The position numbers and the translations under genes are program-made. Shown here piece after piece: positions 23,952-36,001 of a DNA stretch of 64,000 nucleotides. Below the pieces are notes generated by a model, which was given only the letters and a program-made list of their open reading frames with translations, made no database searches and was not told the DNA's origin. Each line of letters starts with the position of its first letter. The stretch's first letter is position 1. The DNA is from Didymella arachidicola (Eukaryota; Ascomycota; Dothideomycetes; Pleosporales; Didymellaceae). Location: contig CM049998.1 of NCBI GenBank assembly GCA_016630955.3, positions 1,364,001 through 1,428,000 of the forward strand, written 5' to 3'.

Positions 23952-26900
23952 GGCGCCAGACGGACGTGTCGAGCTATCGAGGGGACGGTGGGCGCGCGAG
24001 CATCACGAGCAGATGCCGTGTGAAGCAGGCGGGGGGTCGATTGTTCGATTCTCGATCGCTGCAGCGCAGAGGATACCTGAGTAAGCTGGCGCGTCTCGAC
24101 GGTTTCACTGTGGGCGTCGTGTTGGGGATGCCCCTGGACGGAGTTGCTGTGTGGGGATTGGCTGCAGCGGCGAGCTCTCCAGTCTCCACAAGTCCAAGTT
24201 GTGCGGCGACGATCTGACAGCAGTGGCAGTCACGTCAATGGACTCGAACAATGGCAGAGGGAGTGTGCACGAGACAGGCTGGGCAGCAAACGGCTGTGTG
24301 TCGCTGTCAACGGCCGATCTCTCCAAAATCTTGGTGCGACGCCGGCCTGCGCGCCCCCAAAGTCGCTGTCAACTTTCACTCGGTAGCAGCCGTGCTCCTG
24401 CAGGCCAACACGCGCACAGACAGCCTCCCACGCCAGCATCCCCAGTCTTGCTGACGCTGAGTCGTCGTCGTTCACCTCACCACTGCCGCAGCTAGCATGT
24501 CAGGTCAAAAATTCACTGCCCTTGCACTACTGGACATCGATTGAGCATCTACCGTCGTTGAGCAGTGTGCTCCTGCCTTCTACATCGCCAACAAAAACAA
24601 ACAACAAAAGCACACGCACGCGTGCACACTATTTTATCTCAGCCTCGCGCCGCACCCCTGACTTCAACGCACATCTCCCGTGGCCTTGTGGCCCCAATTC
24701 TGAATCATGCTCCTCCACACCCACGTGGATGGCCTTAATCGCGCCCACAACATCCACCATACGACGTGAAATGTCTCCCAGTGCCAACCAAAAGAGACCA
24801 TCTGGTTGCAGCTCCAAGAAGTGGCAAGCATCTATACTAAATCTTCAGCACTCGCGCAATACCCAGGCGAGAGATAACGCAGTCGAGAGATAACCATATC
24901 CTCCTCTTCCAAGCACCTGATCCTCACTGCATCAACGCATATTCATACTTTCTAAGGCAAGAGACGCATGCTCAAGCGTAATTGGAACTTCTGATGATCG
25001 ACATGATGCATGTGACAAACGACCTCGTCCTCTCTCGACGTCTTCACGCACACCATCGCGCACTTCAATCCATGCCAACTCACTCGTTCGATCTCCTTTG
25101 ACTTTAAGGAATTGAGACGAGTCCAGGGACCACAAGCGCACTTTACATCTGACACTAAGCTAAGAGGCCGAAATTCTGCGCGGCATTGTTAACGGCGCGC
25201 GTTACTTCTGCCTTGTCGGCCATAATAAGTGCGTATGTTAAGACTTTGTACAGGGTGCTCTGGTGGACTTAAGCGATTCCAGCTCTTAAAGCTTCAAGAC
25301 TATCGCTGTTAATGTTAGGGATTTAGACGCCAGCTGCTTCCTAGTAGCGCAATATAGTGCTGCATCGTTGAGTGTCTATTGCGCCTGACCTTGTTATAAG
25401 TGATGTTACTGGGACTTACTACCTAAGCTATTCTAGCTTCGTTAGCGTATAAGATATTTGTCGGAATATAAGAACTGCAAGTACACCCACCCCGACCTTA
25501 AATCTTTGTGTTACATCTACGTCGATATGCCTTCCATCGGCAATGAATGCCCAGGTGGTCCTAGTCTTTGCAGGCAAGTCACAAAGTCTAAAAGGCAGCT
25601 TGGCTACTAGTAACTTTCTGCGTCCGCCATGTCACAGTTACTATTAAAAACAGTGCTGATGCGTTACATGGCGTACGGCTTGATGATAGACAAACACCTG
25701 CTGGCTTGGTGGGCGTGTTGACGACTATACTTCGTACATCGTGTGCAATTTGTGATTGAGTGACGACGTCGCATCAAACGTGATCAGGAGCGTAATAACA
25801 CGATGTGAAGCATGTTATAAATTCAATTTTGTTGTTGCGGCTGGCAATTGCGCCATGAATAGGAAGAACAGGCAGGCGCGGAACGCGCGGGCCTAACGCG
25901 CGGGATACCTAGGTAGTCACTGCTAGTTACAGCAAAGTGCCCTTGACTTTCTTGCGCGTTGCAGACGTCTACGCCTGTACGGCATCTTACGACATCTTCG
26001 ACGCGACTTGTTTTGACATGCCGGTATACAAAATACCCTTATGTGCTGGAATTTAGACGCCCAGTACAAAGGATTAGAGCTTCCGCCATCTGTGGGGCTT
26101 CAAACTTTACGTCATGTGCAATTCGGCCCAACCCGATCCTGTGAGCACCGCTTACAAGCGGTTCACCTGCATGATAACTGCATATCATTCTGCATGTGAC
26201 AACATCTACAGGGGCGCACGAGGAACAATACGACATCAAGATTCGACACGAGAAGAGCCGCGATGGGCAGTGACAGCGACATCCTATGTGCTGTCTGACC
26301 GGTGACTGCGCCTCGTGATCATGCGTTGGATTTCAAATCGATCTGTGAGGGGAAAGGTGACTGCCACATAGTTTTGTGAGCAGCTTTGATATCAGCAGGA
26401 GCGGTGCTACAAGAAAGGGCCACAGGCTTGCCCTGCCCCAGAAACACTGACGTCGCCAAATTCCAAGTATGAGGCTACTAATCAGATTGACGCATCTGAC
26501 AGGGCTGTATGCTCATGATCTTTAATTTGATTTATTTCATACACAAATCGGGTCCATATGACGGCCGGTCGGCCCTCCGTTGCAAAAGGCAACAATGCGT
26601 CGTTTGCCTGACGCGTGGGGGACGATGATTCGCAGGGAATGCCAGGTTTGCATACCTTCGCGAATCTCAGCCCAAAGCAATATGATTTCTTATTCGACCG
26701 TGTTTACCGACCTGCAGTAAGGCTACAGCGGTTTTGATAGAGCTGCACTCGGCGAAATGGCACCCGTACCCTGCGGATCACATGGCGCCAGCCTGTCACC
26801 ACTATGAGGACACTCCCTTCCCGCACTTCGGGTCTCTAGCTACTCCGCCTGTTCTAGTGATCAAGGTCAAATTGTTGCGCACCGCCGTCGACGCCAGCAT

Positions 26901-26975
26901 CACCCGGCATGCCCTTTCGAGTCTCAGCTCTGCTGATGGTAACCTTCCAACGTCTCTTGAGTAGCGCACGACAGC
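23952..26975. other. Three kilobases without a recognisable gene
   Basis: The first 300 bp should be the promoter of the DOCK gene. Short open frames between 24150 and 25150 have no recognisable motif. From about 25140 to 25640 the minus strand reads as broken coding-like stretches with TAA/TAG stops, which may be a RIP-degraded transposon remnant, but no family can be named. The rest to 26975 shows nothing except the likely promoter of the HET-NACHT-WD40 gene. This gap marks the change from housekeeping to accessory sequence. Confidence 0.4.
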
Positions 26976-29900
26976 ATGCGACTCATTAGGCGCCTCGACA
27001 ATGGCAACCTAGAACTCACTAAAAACTTCGACGAGGAAGAGCTTTTGGCAATATCCTATGCCGTGCTGTCTCACACGTGGTCGGAGAACAACGATGATGA
27101 GATCACTTATAAAGACTTCTTATCTAGGACCTTGAGAGGCCTTCAACAAGAGAAGCCTTTGGGTCATGCCAAGCTCCAATTCTGCTCAGAACGTATCGCT
27201 GAAGATCAGTTAGAATACTTCTGGATTGATACCTGCTGCATCAACCGAGGTAGTAGCGAGGAACTGCAAGAGTCAATTACTTCCATGTTTTCGTATTATC
27301 GAAACGCCACCAAGTGTTATGTATATCTCACAGATGTCTCAACAATACGCGAGATCAACTCGAGGGTGTCGAATCGACTCAGTATACATTTATGGGAACC
27401 TGCTTTCAGAAAGAGTCGATGGTTCACGCGTGGCTGGACGCTACAAGAACTTTTGGCTCCGCGCTGTGTCGAGTTTTACTCGAGGGATGGCTTCCGCCTT
27501 GGTGACAAAAGTTCGCTGGAACATTGTATCTTCGAAATAACTGGAATCTCGCATCGCGCCTTACGAGGTGTCGACCTTACAAGCTTTAGCTACGAAGAAC
27601 GATTGAAATGGTTCACCGGACGTGAAACGCGACGGACTGAAGACAATGCATACTGTCGGCTTGGTATCTTCAATGTCTCCATGATCCACAATTATGGAGA
27701 GGGAGCAGATCATGCCATGGATCGGTTACGCGAACAGATCAAAAGAAGACAAGCCGAAGGCGATCGACGAGATCGGGAGCTAGAAGTACTTCCCTCGGTC
27801 TCCGAGGCCACACTCGATCTGCGCGACCCTATACATCAGCCAAGATGTCTCGCGCACACTCGAGAGGAAGTCTTGGCACGTATAGACAAATGGGTCACCG
27901 GAAACGATGATCGACACCTATGCTGGCTCAATGGCATTGCTGGGACAGGGAAATCTACCATCGCCCGAACGGTCGCTAGCGTTCACCATGATAACGGACG
28001 GCTTGGTGCATGTTTCTTCTTCTCAGGAAGAAGCGGACACCTCAGCAATGTTAAACGCTTCGTAACAACTATTGCACGGCAATTAGCTATAGCTGTACCG
28101 CGCACTAAAAGGCACATCTGTGAAGCAGTTGCCGCGAACGCAAACATCCTTGAACATCCTCTGCGTGAGCAATGGAGTCGCTTGGTGCTCAACCCGCTCT
28201 CAGAGTTGGCCAAAGAGAAAATCCGTCCTTTCACAGTCCTCATGGTCATCGACGCGTTAGACGAGTGCGATGATGAACGGGATGTCCGAGATATCCTCCG
28301 AGTTCTTGGGACCACTCGGCCACTGGCCAACGTACGCCTACGAATACTAATTTCCAGTCGCTCTGAGATTTCGATGCCAAGAGACGCTACCTGGATGGCA
28401 GAATCCAAATGCTATATAGTCACCCTGCACGAAGAACCATGTGATCAAGTCAACAGAGATATTCAACTGTTCTTCCAAAGCCGTTTTCACAACATTCGTA
28501 GGAAGCACGGCCTACCCCGAAGCTGGCCTGACGCAAGGACCGTACAGGCCTTGGTTGAGAGCTCGTGCGGTTTGTTTATCTGGGCTTCGACGGCATGCCG
28601 CTTCATCGAGGAGGAGACGAAAAGACCGGAAGACCGTATCTCGATCCTGGTCGACCGCGACGGATCACTAGTGGACCTTAGACCTTCACTGGATCAGATC
28701 TACGACACCGTATTGCAAAACTTCATTCCAAAGCATGAGAATGATGTGCACAGTCTGAAAAACGCTCTCGGCTACATTGTGGTGCTACGTACAGCCTTGT
28801 CTATCGAAGCGCTTGCTGCTCTGCTCGGACTATCGTCTGAGGAACTACGAATGACATTAGCAGGACTTCAGCCGATAATACGGCTTTCAGACCATCCTTC
28901 AACCCCCATCTGCCTCCATCATCCAACCTTCCGGGAATTTCTTCTCGAAAAGTCTCGCTGCAGTGTTCCACACTTATGGATCGACGAGAAGGAAACCCAC
29001 GTTGCACTGGCTGACAGCTGCGTTGAACACATGTCAAAAATGTTGCCATTATACTTGGAGAGCTTTAAGCTTGCTCAAAGTCTGCCTAACGGAAACAAGA
29101 GTCGTCACCGAGTGCCACAAGTGTCGCCATCTCTCCGCTACGCATGCTTGTACTGGATTGAACATTATCGACAAAGCCGATCACAGCTCCATGATGGAGA
29201 TCTCGCCCACTGTTTCTTTGAAAATTTGTCAAATGAGTGGGTTCAAGTCATGGTATTAATGCAGAAAGGTTCCGAAATCGGCGCCCTCGTCAGGATGTAT
29301 CATTCACTACTTCTTGTAATTATAACAGCTTGGGTGCTTCTCTGGACATAGCTGACTATCAAACAGCCTACTCTGAACGTCCGTCAGTTGCCATTTGTAA
29401 AGTCAGCCCGACAGCAAATAGTCGCATTGCAGCCCTCGATCAAGTGGGTAACCACTCAACAACATCTCACGCTTCCACCCCTTCGGATCCCAGGCCAAAT
29501 CACCGACGAACCAGTACCGTCACCGTCATGGGTAGTCAGCAATGCAAATATAGGATCTCAGGTCCCTATGCCAAGTTCCAACAACTTCGTCAACGAGGTG
29601 GTCTTCACATCTGATGGCTTACAGGTCGCTGCAGGATCCAGCAGGGAAGCGGCCAGACTATGGGACATCGGAACGACTGACAGGCTGCAAATGCTCGAAG
29701 ATGATTTCACGGAGAAGGTCAGCTCCGTCGGTATTCATCCGAATGGCGTTCTACTGGCTGCAGGGTCTGACGATACTACAATCAGGGTGTGGAACCTCAG
29801 TACGATGAAGATCCAGCATACTCTTGAACCTCGTGCTGGCTGGGTCAATGCGCTCAGTTTCTCACCGGACGGAGATGTTCTGGCATCTGGTTCGATGGAC

Positions 29901-30521
29901 GGGACTATTGTATTTTGGAACATCCACACAGGCTCAGAGATTGGGCGATTTGACAACCAGAATCGTTGCGTCAACAGCATGCAATTTTCGTCTGATGGTT
30001 TGAAGATCGTCACTGGCTCAGATGACGAGATGATCAGACTCTGGACTGTTGGGGATCTCTCGGGTGTACCGGACCAGATTCTGGACGGCGAAGGGCAAGG
30101 CATTAATTGCGTCAAGTTCTCCCCAGATGGCGAAAGGATACTCTTTGGGTCAGATGACTCTTTAATGAAGCTCTGGAACTTCAGCACAGGCGAATGTTTG
30201 ACCTTCAGAGGACATTCGATGAAGGTTACTACAGTTGCATTCTCCCCAGACTCGCACACTGTTGTGTCAGGGTCTGAAGATACGACAATCAGGATCTGGG
30301 ATGCATCAAATGGTGACCCCGTCCGAATCCTCCGAGACCACAAGAAAGGAGTCAACGCATTTGTGTTCTCACAGACAGGTTCATTATTTGCTTCGAGTTC
30401 CTTCGACGATGAGATGCGGGTCTGGGATACAAGAACGTGGAAGTCCAGAGTTCTACCGAATGAAGTAGAACCCCGCATGGACTCTCATGTCACGAGAGAG
30501 TTCCATTGTCGTCAGAATTGA
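26976..30521 (+). CDS. HET-NACHT-WD40 protein, NLR-like incompatibility receptor
   Basis: A STAND/NLR-like receptor of the HNWD class (Podospora HET-D, HET-E, HET-R), which recognises non-self ligands through WD repeats and triggers cell death through its HET domain. Exon 1 is 26976-29315 (780 codons). I propose a 51-bp intron 29316-29366 (GTAATT, branch CTGAC, AAACAG) because its removal deletes the only stop and joins in phase to 29367-30521, giving 1164 residues. The HET domain (about 1-230) shows AISYAVLSHTW, FWIDTCCINR and RGWTLQELLAP. NACHT (about 305-480) has Walker A GIAGTGKST and Walker B VLMVIDALDECDD. Seven WD repeats follow (about 845-1140), enough for one propeller. They are clearly diverged from one another, unlike the near-identical repeats of fast-evolving HNWD alleles. 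If the intron is not used, the gene is truncated. Confidence 0.85.
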
Positions 30522-31020
30522 CCCAAGTACATGTGCATGACGGTCAAGCCAACATTTAATGGTGATGGCTGGTACATACAGGTCATGTGAACGCCACAGT
30601 TCTTATAACGATTTGGCTACTACTGCGTCTTGGCGAACCCAACTCTAGCTTCCCTGAAGGGCTGCTACTAAGGAGAAGAGATAAGGTCTGATTTCGCCGA
30701 TGGACTCTATCCTGTTTACTACTCTGCAGGCTCACATTCACACATCGCAGGCGTTTGAATTCTATTCCAGGATGTTCTCCAAACTAGACACTAGACTGGA
30801 AACATCTTGGTTACAAGAACATTTCTTCTCATTTGCAGGCGGTGTTCTGTCTCATTTATGTAAAGCCATATCGGATACCCGGATTCCATCATTATTGCGA
30901 TATCCAAAGACAAGGCTGGACTATGGGCGAGTACTCACGTGCAGTGCTGAGAGTTATTTTTGATGCATATCTATATCCATTTCTGCTTTGGAAAGTTGAC
31001 CTGTGGTTTATTCAAGTTCA
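30522..31020. other. Intergenic between convergent genes
   Basis: About 500 bp between the convergent NLR-like gene and the monooxygenase. A short plus-strand stretch around 30880-30957 reads IIIAISKDKAGLWAS, which resembles part of a WD blade and may be a decayed repeat of the upstream gene. This is weak. Confidence 0.3.
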
Positions 31021-32432
31021 TTATAAATATACACACGTTGCATTACCTGACCTTGCGGTGGGCTTTGCAAGTATGGTGGCCTCTTTGAGTTTTTTTTCCA
31101 CAACGTCTTCAATGTTATAATAGTACATCCAAGTTTCCGAGGCATGTGCGATCCTCAGGATCCGAGCTTCAATCTCTTCGTCAATCGTTAAGCATTCAGT
31201 ACTGAGCTTGCTCTTTATATCGACGAACTTTGTTAATGTGGTATTGAGACGTTCATAATGAGGCGATCTGATTTGGTCGTACAGCTCGAGGGCCTTGGCT
31301 GCGCTTTGATCGCATTCAGCGGCCCAGGTCAGACATCTGCCCAAGGTGTAGACATCCTCCAGCGCAAAGCCTGTTCCAGCGCCGAAATTACCGCAGAATG
31401 CGTGGGCAGCGTCACCGATGAATGCGATATTTTGGTGTGCGGTCATGCGGTCAAGATGGGGCCCAGCTAGCAAGGCAAATTCTTGTGTTTCTCCTTCCGC
31501 AGCCAGTCGAAGGATGTCCTGTACTTGTACGCAAAAGTCGTCAAACTCGGGAAGCAGGTCCGGAAAATGGAAAGATCGGCCCCAGCTGACCTGATCTTCT
31601 ACTGCTATAGTCCGCCGAATGCGAGCAGTGACTTCGAAATCATCATCTCCTAGAGGACAAGTGTAGACATACAAGCCACTGACGCTCTTCCAGAATACGG
31701 GCGCAAAAGGCATGTCTTCGATACCGCTAACCTTCCTTTTACTAACAATGGACCGATATACACACTGCCCGCTGTAGCTGAGTGTATAAGTCGGGAAACA
31801 AGTGCGACGAATTAGCTAATCGATCGTTAGTCAAGTTGAGACGCTTTGAGATGCTCTCACATACAGATCTGATGCCGTCCGCACCAATAAGCATATCGAC
31901 TTCATCGACGAAGCCGTCTGCGAAGAAGACCCGAACCTTCTCGTCTTCAATCTGCTCGAATCTCACCAGTCTCTTGCCAACATGGACATGGGCTTGGTCC
32001 ACGTTCTTTAGCAGCGCGCTTTGTAGTCTCGCTCGAGTCAAGCGGCATGTTTGATGACTGTGAGGCACATCATCGGGAGCAGTAAGCTCGTAAATGATTG
32101 CACCGGTTCTTCCATTACTGCGTGTCAATGTAAGCGGTGCTTCAATGCCTGCATTGAAAGTCCACTCACCGCCTCTGCTCGATCAGGCCTGCCTCATGTC
32201 TGAAGAAAGCATCATCACGGACGTATTGCGCTGTGCGGTTCAACTCGAGCAGTCTCCAGGTGTGCGGCTTTAGCGATATTCCACCTCCAGTCTCGCTGAT
32301 TTCGGGTTTCTTCTCGTACAGCTCCCAATCAACGAATCCAAGTCGGGAAAGTTCGATGGCGGCGCCAAGACCTCCGGGCCCACCTCCTATTATGGCCACA
32401 CTTAGGCGCTTCTTTCGCTGCCCCGCTCCCAT
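31021..32432 (-). CDS. FAD-dependent monooxygenase, salicylate-hydroxylase-like
   Basis: A group A flavoprotein monooxygenase, which uses NAD(P)H and O2 to hydroxylate a small, usually aromatic, substrate in the cytosol. Exons are 32432-32170, 32117-31865 and 31815-31021; introns 32118-32169 and 31816-31864 have GTGAGT and GTATGT starts and join in phase to give 436 residues. The sequence shows the FAD-binding GGGPGGLGAAIELSRLG near residue 15, the DG motif in IGADGIRS (about 170) split from LIRRT by intron 2, and the second FAD motif FIGDAAHAFCGNFGAG (about 310). These fit the 6-hydroxynicotinate/salicylate monooxygenase group. The substrate cannot be read from sequence. No biosynthetic cluster surrounds it, though it converges on the NLR-like gene. 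Confidence 0.85.
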
Positions 32433-32886
32433 CTCAACGCGTCGTAATCAGCAACGGGTGGGCTCCTCCTTCCTATGTTTCTGGAAGAACACTTCACTCT
32501 CCTAAGCGATGGAATTGGAGCTAATGCGACAATGCTACACCGCAAGTTCAGCCGTTGCCCGGTCAATCAGCTGGACCCCGGATCCCGAGGTTTTCTAGGG
32601 CTCCCTGCGCATCGGCCACTAATTGCCTCGTTTCGGATTGCACAGCGATCGTGGCCCTGTTTGAAGTGATTCCGAGCAGCCTTATAGAGCTTTGTGCACA
32701 GTTGCATGCAACGCCAATCTGTATGGCGACAGCAATCCTATCGAGACGCGCATTTGAGCGAATAACATTGAGACACGAAGAGTTTCAATCACACCAACTG
32801 TACTCTGCCAGCACGCTCGTGCTCCACATTTAATTATAGGTAGGTTACCATTATGGGATTTGTCTTTATGATAACTCTGCTAGAGA
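32433..32886. other. Intergenic, nothing recognised
   Basis: About 450 bp upstream of the monooxygenase start; presumably its promoter. No motif or coding signal is recognised. Confidence 0.4.
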
Positions 32887-33289
32887 CTAGACGTCCGTCA
32901 AACATCCTATAGTAGCCGAGCTGTCCACAAGCTCCATAGACTCGTCTCGTCCCGATTGAAACGGTTTTGGATACCACACAAGGGAACAAGTCATGACGGC
33001 GAATTCCATAGCCCCGTCAAAAGCATAAGTAGGCCACTCGTTGCTAGGCAGGTAACCATCCCATCGCATCGCATACTCAATCATGCGACACGTGTTTACA
33101 CGTTTAGCACTTGGATTAGTACAGACGTTGCGTTCAACATTCCCAAGCAGGACTGCCATGATTGAGGGATCGATTCTTTCCATCAAATGCGCTCTAAACC
33201 GGATGTGAAATGCTATGCAGCATACTAGAAACGCAGCAGAGATCAAGACTTGCAGGCCTAGGCCAGCAATTATGGAGGCATCCCCGATA
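32887..33289 (-). pseudogene. C-terminal remnant of an RTA1-like membrane protein
   Basis: The minus strand reads from the edge of the mariner element as SIIAGLGLQVLISAAFLV, then the RTA1-family region (CRMIEYAMRWDGYLPSNE, YAFDGAMEF), and stops at 32887. RTA1 proteins are seven-helix fungal proteins linked to lipid or drug resistance. Only the last two or three helices are present, about 130 residues of the usual 280-340. The reading frame enters directly from the mariner left terminus, and the sequence beyond the mariner's other end does not continue the family, so the N-terminal part is gone. Without a start it is most likely non-functional. Confidence 0.6.
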
Positions 33290-33291
33290 TA

Positions 33292-34647
33292 CAGTACTTA
33301 GCCAAAAGTCTGTTCGCCCGAAACGCACGGGCCATAACTACCCCACAATCCTCTAGAGCAGCACCTTCTTTAACACTATAATACTCCATCTAGATGAGGT
33401 CTTTTGGCACTGAAATTTCGGGCAATCGTATGCGCGGGGGTGAATTATCAGAGGCGCAGCGAGTCTATTGCTTAGCGCAGGTTGAAGCTGGTGTGTCAAC
33501 GTCTAAAGTTGCAGAAGCACTTTCCTGCACCCAACGCTGCGTGCAGAAAACAGTTGCTCGATGGAAAGCCACCTCCAGCACCACGTCGCAAGCAAGAACA
33601 GGCCGGCCACCTATTTTGACTAGTAGAGATCATCGCCGGCTACGACGTTGTGCTCGCAAAAACCCTCAAATAGAGTACTCCAAGCTCATGGAGGAAGCCG
33701 GCCTACGAGACGTCGGGGCCACCCACCCACGAGTATCACGTCGTACTGTTCAACGCGCCTTAGCCAATGAAGGCCTACGCAAGTTCAGAGCAAAGCGTAG
33801 ACCAAAAATCAGTACGCTTACAGCTAAATCTCGTCTAGCTCTTGCTCATGCGTGGCAGGGGTTCAACTGGGGCAGGCAAGTCTTTAGGTTTAGTGACGAG
33901 TGCAGCGTTGCTCGTGGATCTGGCCACAACACCACATGGGTATGGCGATTACCAGAGGAGAAATGGTCTCACGAGATGGTGGAGGAGGTGAATACTGCTC
34001 GCCAACCTGCTCGTATGGTGTGGGCGTCGGTATCGTTGACTCCGGGGGGTCGAGTTTGGCGTAGTCCTCTAGTGATTATGACTAGGGGCGAGGCAGCTGC
34101 ACGGCGTGGGTATACGGCTCAAAGCTACCTGTGGGCATTGGAAGAAGGGCTCCTGCCCTACTACAGGCCCGGCGAGTGGTTTATGCAGGATAACGCACCT
34201 ATCCATACTGCGCGTGCCTGTACGGAATGGTTAGAGATTCACGGGGTTGCCACAGTTGACTGGCCACCATATTCTCCAGACCTTAACCCAATTGAACACC
34301 TCTGGTGGGCGCTCAAGCAGAAGCTTCATAAGCTTCACCCCAAGTTTGACTATATAAGTGGCTCTCAAGCTAACTGGGAGGCATTTGAATTGGGTTTGCA
34401 CGAGGCATGGGCTGCAATACCCGACTCACTTATCCGCCGACTGATTACGTCAATGCCACGACGCCTAGACGCTGTAAGACAAGCAAATGGATATCAGACT
34501 CGATATTAAGTGTATTGCGATTTATTTATTACTTAAATTGTCTAAATTTGTCTACGTTGTGTAGGGTTATTCTACTTTAAAGTTAAGCTCGCAATGTTGG
34601 TGTAGTGGCTCGTGCGCCCGTGCGAACAGACTTTTGGCACCCGACTG
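33292..34647 (+). mobile_element. Complete Tc1/mariner element, DD34E, about 41-bp TIRs
   Basis: The ends are imperfect inverted repeats: the left starts CAGTACTTAGCCAAAAGTCT, the right end in reverse complement starts CAGTCGGGTGCCAAAAGTCT, and both continue with GTTCGC and a G/C-rich block to about position 41. TA dinucleotides at 33290-33291 and 34648-34649 are the expected target duplication. The 1356-bp body holds one uninterrupted transposase frame. Unlike the elements further right it has no nonsense codons, so it may be recent and possibly active. It abuts the RTA1 remnant. Confidence 0.85.
33394..34509 (+). CDS. Tc1/mariner transposase
   Basis: A cut-and-paste transposase of 371 residues. 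The N-terminal third carries a helix-turn-helix pair (SEAQRVYCLAQVEAGVSTSK and a second around LRRCARKNPQ), linked by a GRPP-like hinge (RTGRPPILT). The catalytic triad is visible: first D in RFSDECSV, second D in FMQDNAPIHTA, and the glutamate in PDLNPIEHLWW. There are 34 residues between the second D and the E, which is DD34E, the Tc1 type. The frame is intact from ATG to stop and sits between the two TIRs with about 100 bp of left and 140 bp of right untranslated sequence. Confidence 0.93.
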   Translation: MRSFGTEISGNRMRGGELSEAQRVYCLAQVEAGVSTSKVAEALSCTQRCVQKTVARWKATSSTTSQARTGRPPILTSRDHRRLRRCARKNPQIEYSKLMEEAGLRDVGATHPRVSRRTVQRALANEGLRKFRAKRRPKISTLTAKSRLALAHAWQGFNWGRQVFRFSDECSVARGSGHNTTWVWRLPEEKWSHEMVEEVNTARQPARMVWASVSLTPGGRVWRSPLVIMTRGEAAARRGYTAQSYLWALEEGLLPYYRPGEWFMQDNAPIHTARACTEWLEIHGVATVDWPPYSPDLNPIEHLWWALKQKLHKLHPKFDYISGSQANWEAFELGLHEAWAAIPDSLIRRLITSMPRRLDAVRQANGYQTRY

Positions 34648-34649
34648 TA

Positions 34650-36001
34650 TATGCTATAGTATAGTACATGAACCTGATTAGAGCCCGTCTGGGCGACACC
34701 TTTTGTGCTGCAGAGAACAGGTCTAGACGCATGGTAAGGGCCAGTAAATATAGAGTATGGAGACACTATTCTAGTCCGGTGCTGAGTCGCGGACTTGTGT
34801 TGTACGAACTATACCCATGAACGGTTTCGGACTGTGTACTACAGCAAACTACAGCAAACTACAGCAAACTACAGCGAAGAAAGCAGCGAGTGCATGTCCG
34901 GTAGCCTTCAGGATACACAACTGTGTCACCAGTCATGCCGAGTAGAGCGTCGTGACCGCTCTTGGAGAGCGTTGATATTACTATCCAATATCTGAACGTG
35001 TAGTCCGCGTTGCAGCATTCCAAAGCAAGCGCAATGCTATAGTTGACACACACCCCACAATATTCAAGACCTTATCCATCCACTGTTTCGTTCCTCGCCA
35101 GAGTTTTTGCAGCTTGGGGATTCCGTATGAGCGCCCACGCTGAGTACTCGCCGTATGCCCTTGAGCTGCGTCACAGGGAACAGGCACAGCGATCAAAAAT
35201 CTAGCGCATGTGTCTGCTGATCGTCTGGCTAGCGGAAGCCCTGGGAAGGGCAAGGCAGCAAGGGCAGCGCCCACTCGAGAGAACAGAAAGCACACCAATG
35301 GCTACAGCGCAAGACAGGTCCGCGTGTCAAGTTTCGCACAGGACTTCCTCCGCGTCATCGGCATGTCTTCCTACTGTAGTTGACCTGCCGACTGATACAT
35401 CGTAGGCGATGACACTTCGTCCGTGTACCCTCACTCGATAAAGTTCGCCGTTGCGGTGCTGAATCTTATCCTCCGGCTCGTATACAGTACTTTACAAAAC
35501 CGCCCTCGCCTTTTGTGCAAGCAACTTTTGTAAGAAACCCCTTACAGACTAGGTTTACCCCTGCAAGCCCTAGCCAGTGGCCAACTATCATAATCTGCTA
35601 GCACTTATTCAGCTAGTACGTACCTGCGAGCATCCGTCATTGCAAAATAGGTGTAATAAATACAATGCGCTATTTACATCCACCATGCTTTACGAGTACT
35701 GTACGGTACAGCACTCTGCAAAACCGACCTCACCTTTCACGCTGGCGATAATGCTGTATGATCCTTGTCAGCTATGGATGCTCCTGGTCAAACCTGGCCA
35801 ATTGCAGTCTACCGAGCTGTAATTAGCAGCCTTAAAACCAGCTAGCCTGCGCACACAGAGGCTTACTCCACTCTTAAATCCCTTCTCTACTATCCTATAT
35901 AGCCACGTATAATACGCGTGAACAACGCGCAGACATGTCCGAGAACAACAATCGAAGTTCTAGTGTGATGATTGATTGTATGACTCACATAACGATATTA
36001 A
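34650..36001. other. Intergenic, with an imperfect direct repeat
   Basis: About 1.35 kb with no recognised gene, apart from the 10-bp tandem repeat. Two related segments near 35486-35516 and 35706-35736 share tacag(t/c)act-t-caaaaccg-cctc-ccttt, a direct repeat about 220 bp apart that may mark an old insertion. It lies 3' of the TPR gene, which is on the minus strand. Confidence 0.4.
34839..34878. repeat. Short tandem repeat, 10-bp unit, four copies
   Basis: CTACAGCAAA is repeated three times and followed by a fourth copy with one change (CTACAGCGAA). It is non-coding simple sequence just right of the mariner element. Confidence 0.9.

Noticed and set aside
24151..24893. Several 60-120-codon frames upstream of the DOCK gene
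   Set aside because: Overlapping in several frames, low complexity, no motifs; promoter-proximal sequence.
29316..29366. Premature stop making the NLR-like gene a pseudogene
   Set aside because: GT...AG ends, a CTGAC branch motif, typical length and exact phase make an intron the better reading, though RNA evidence is needed.
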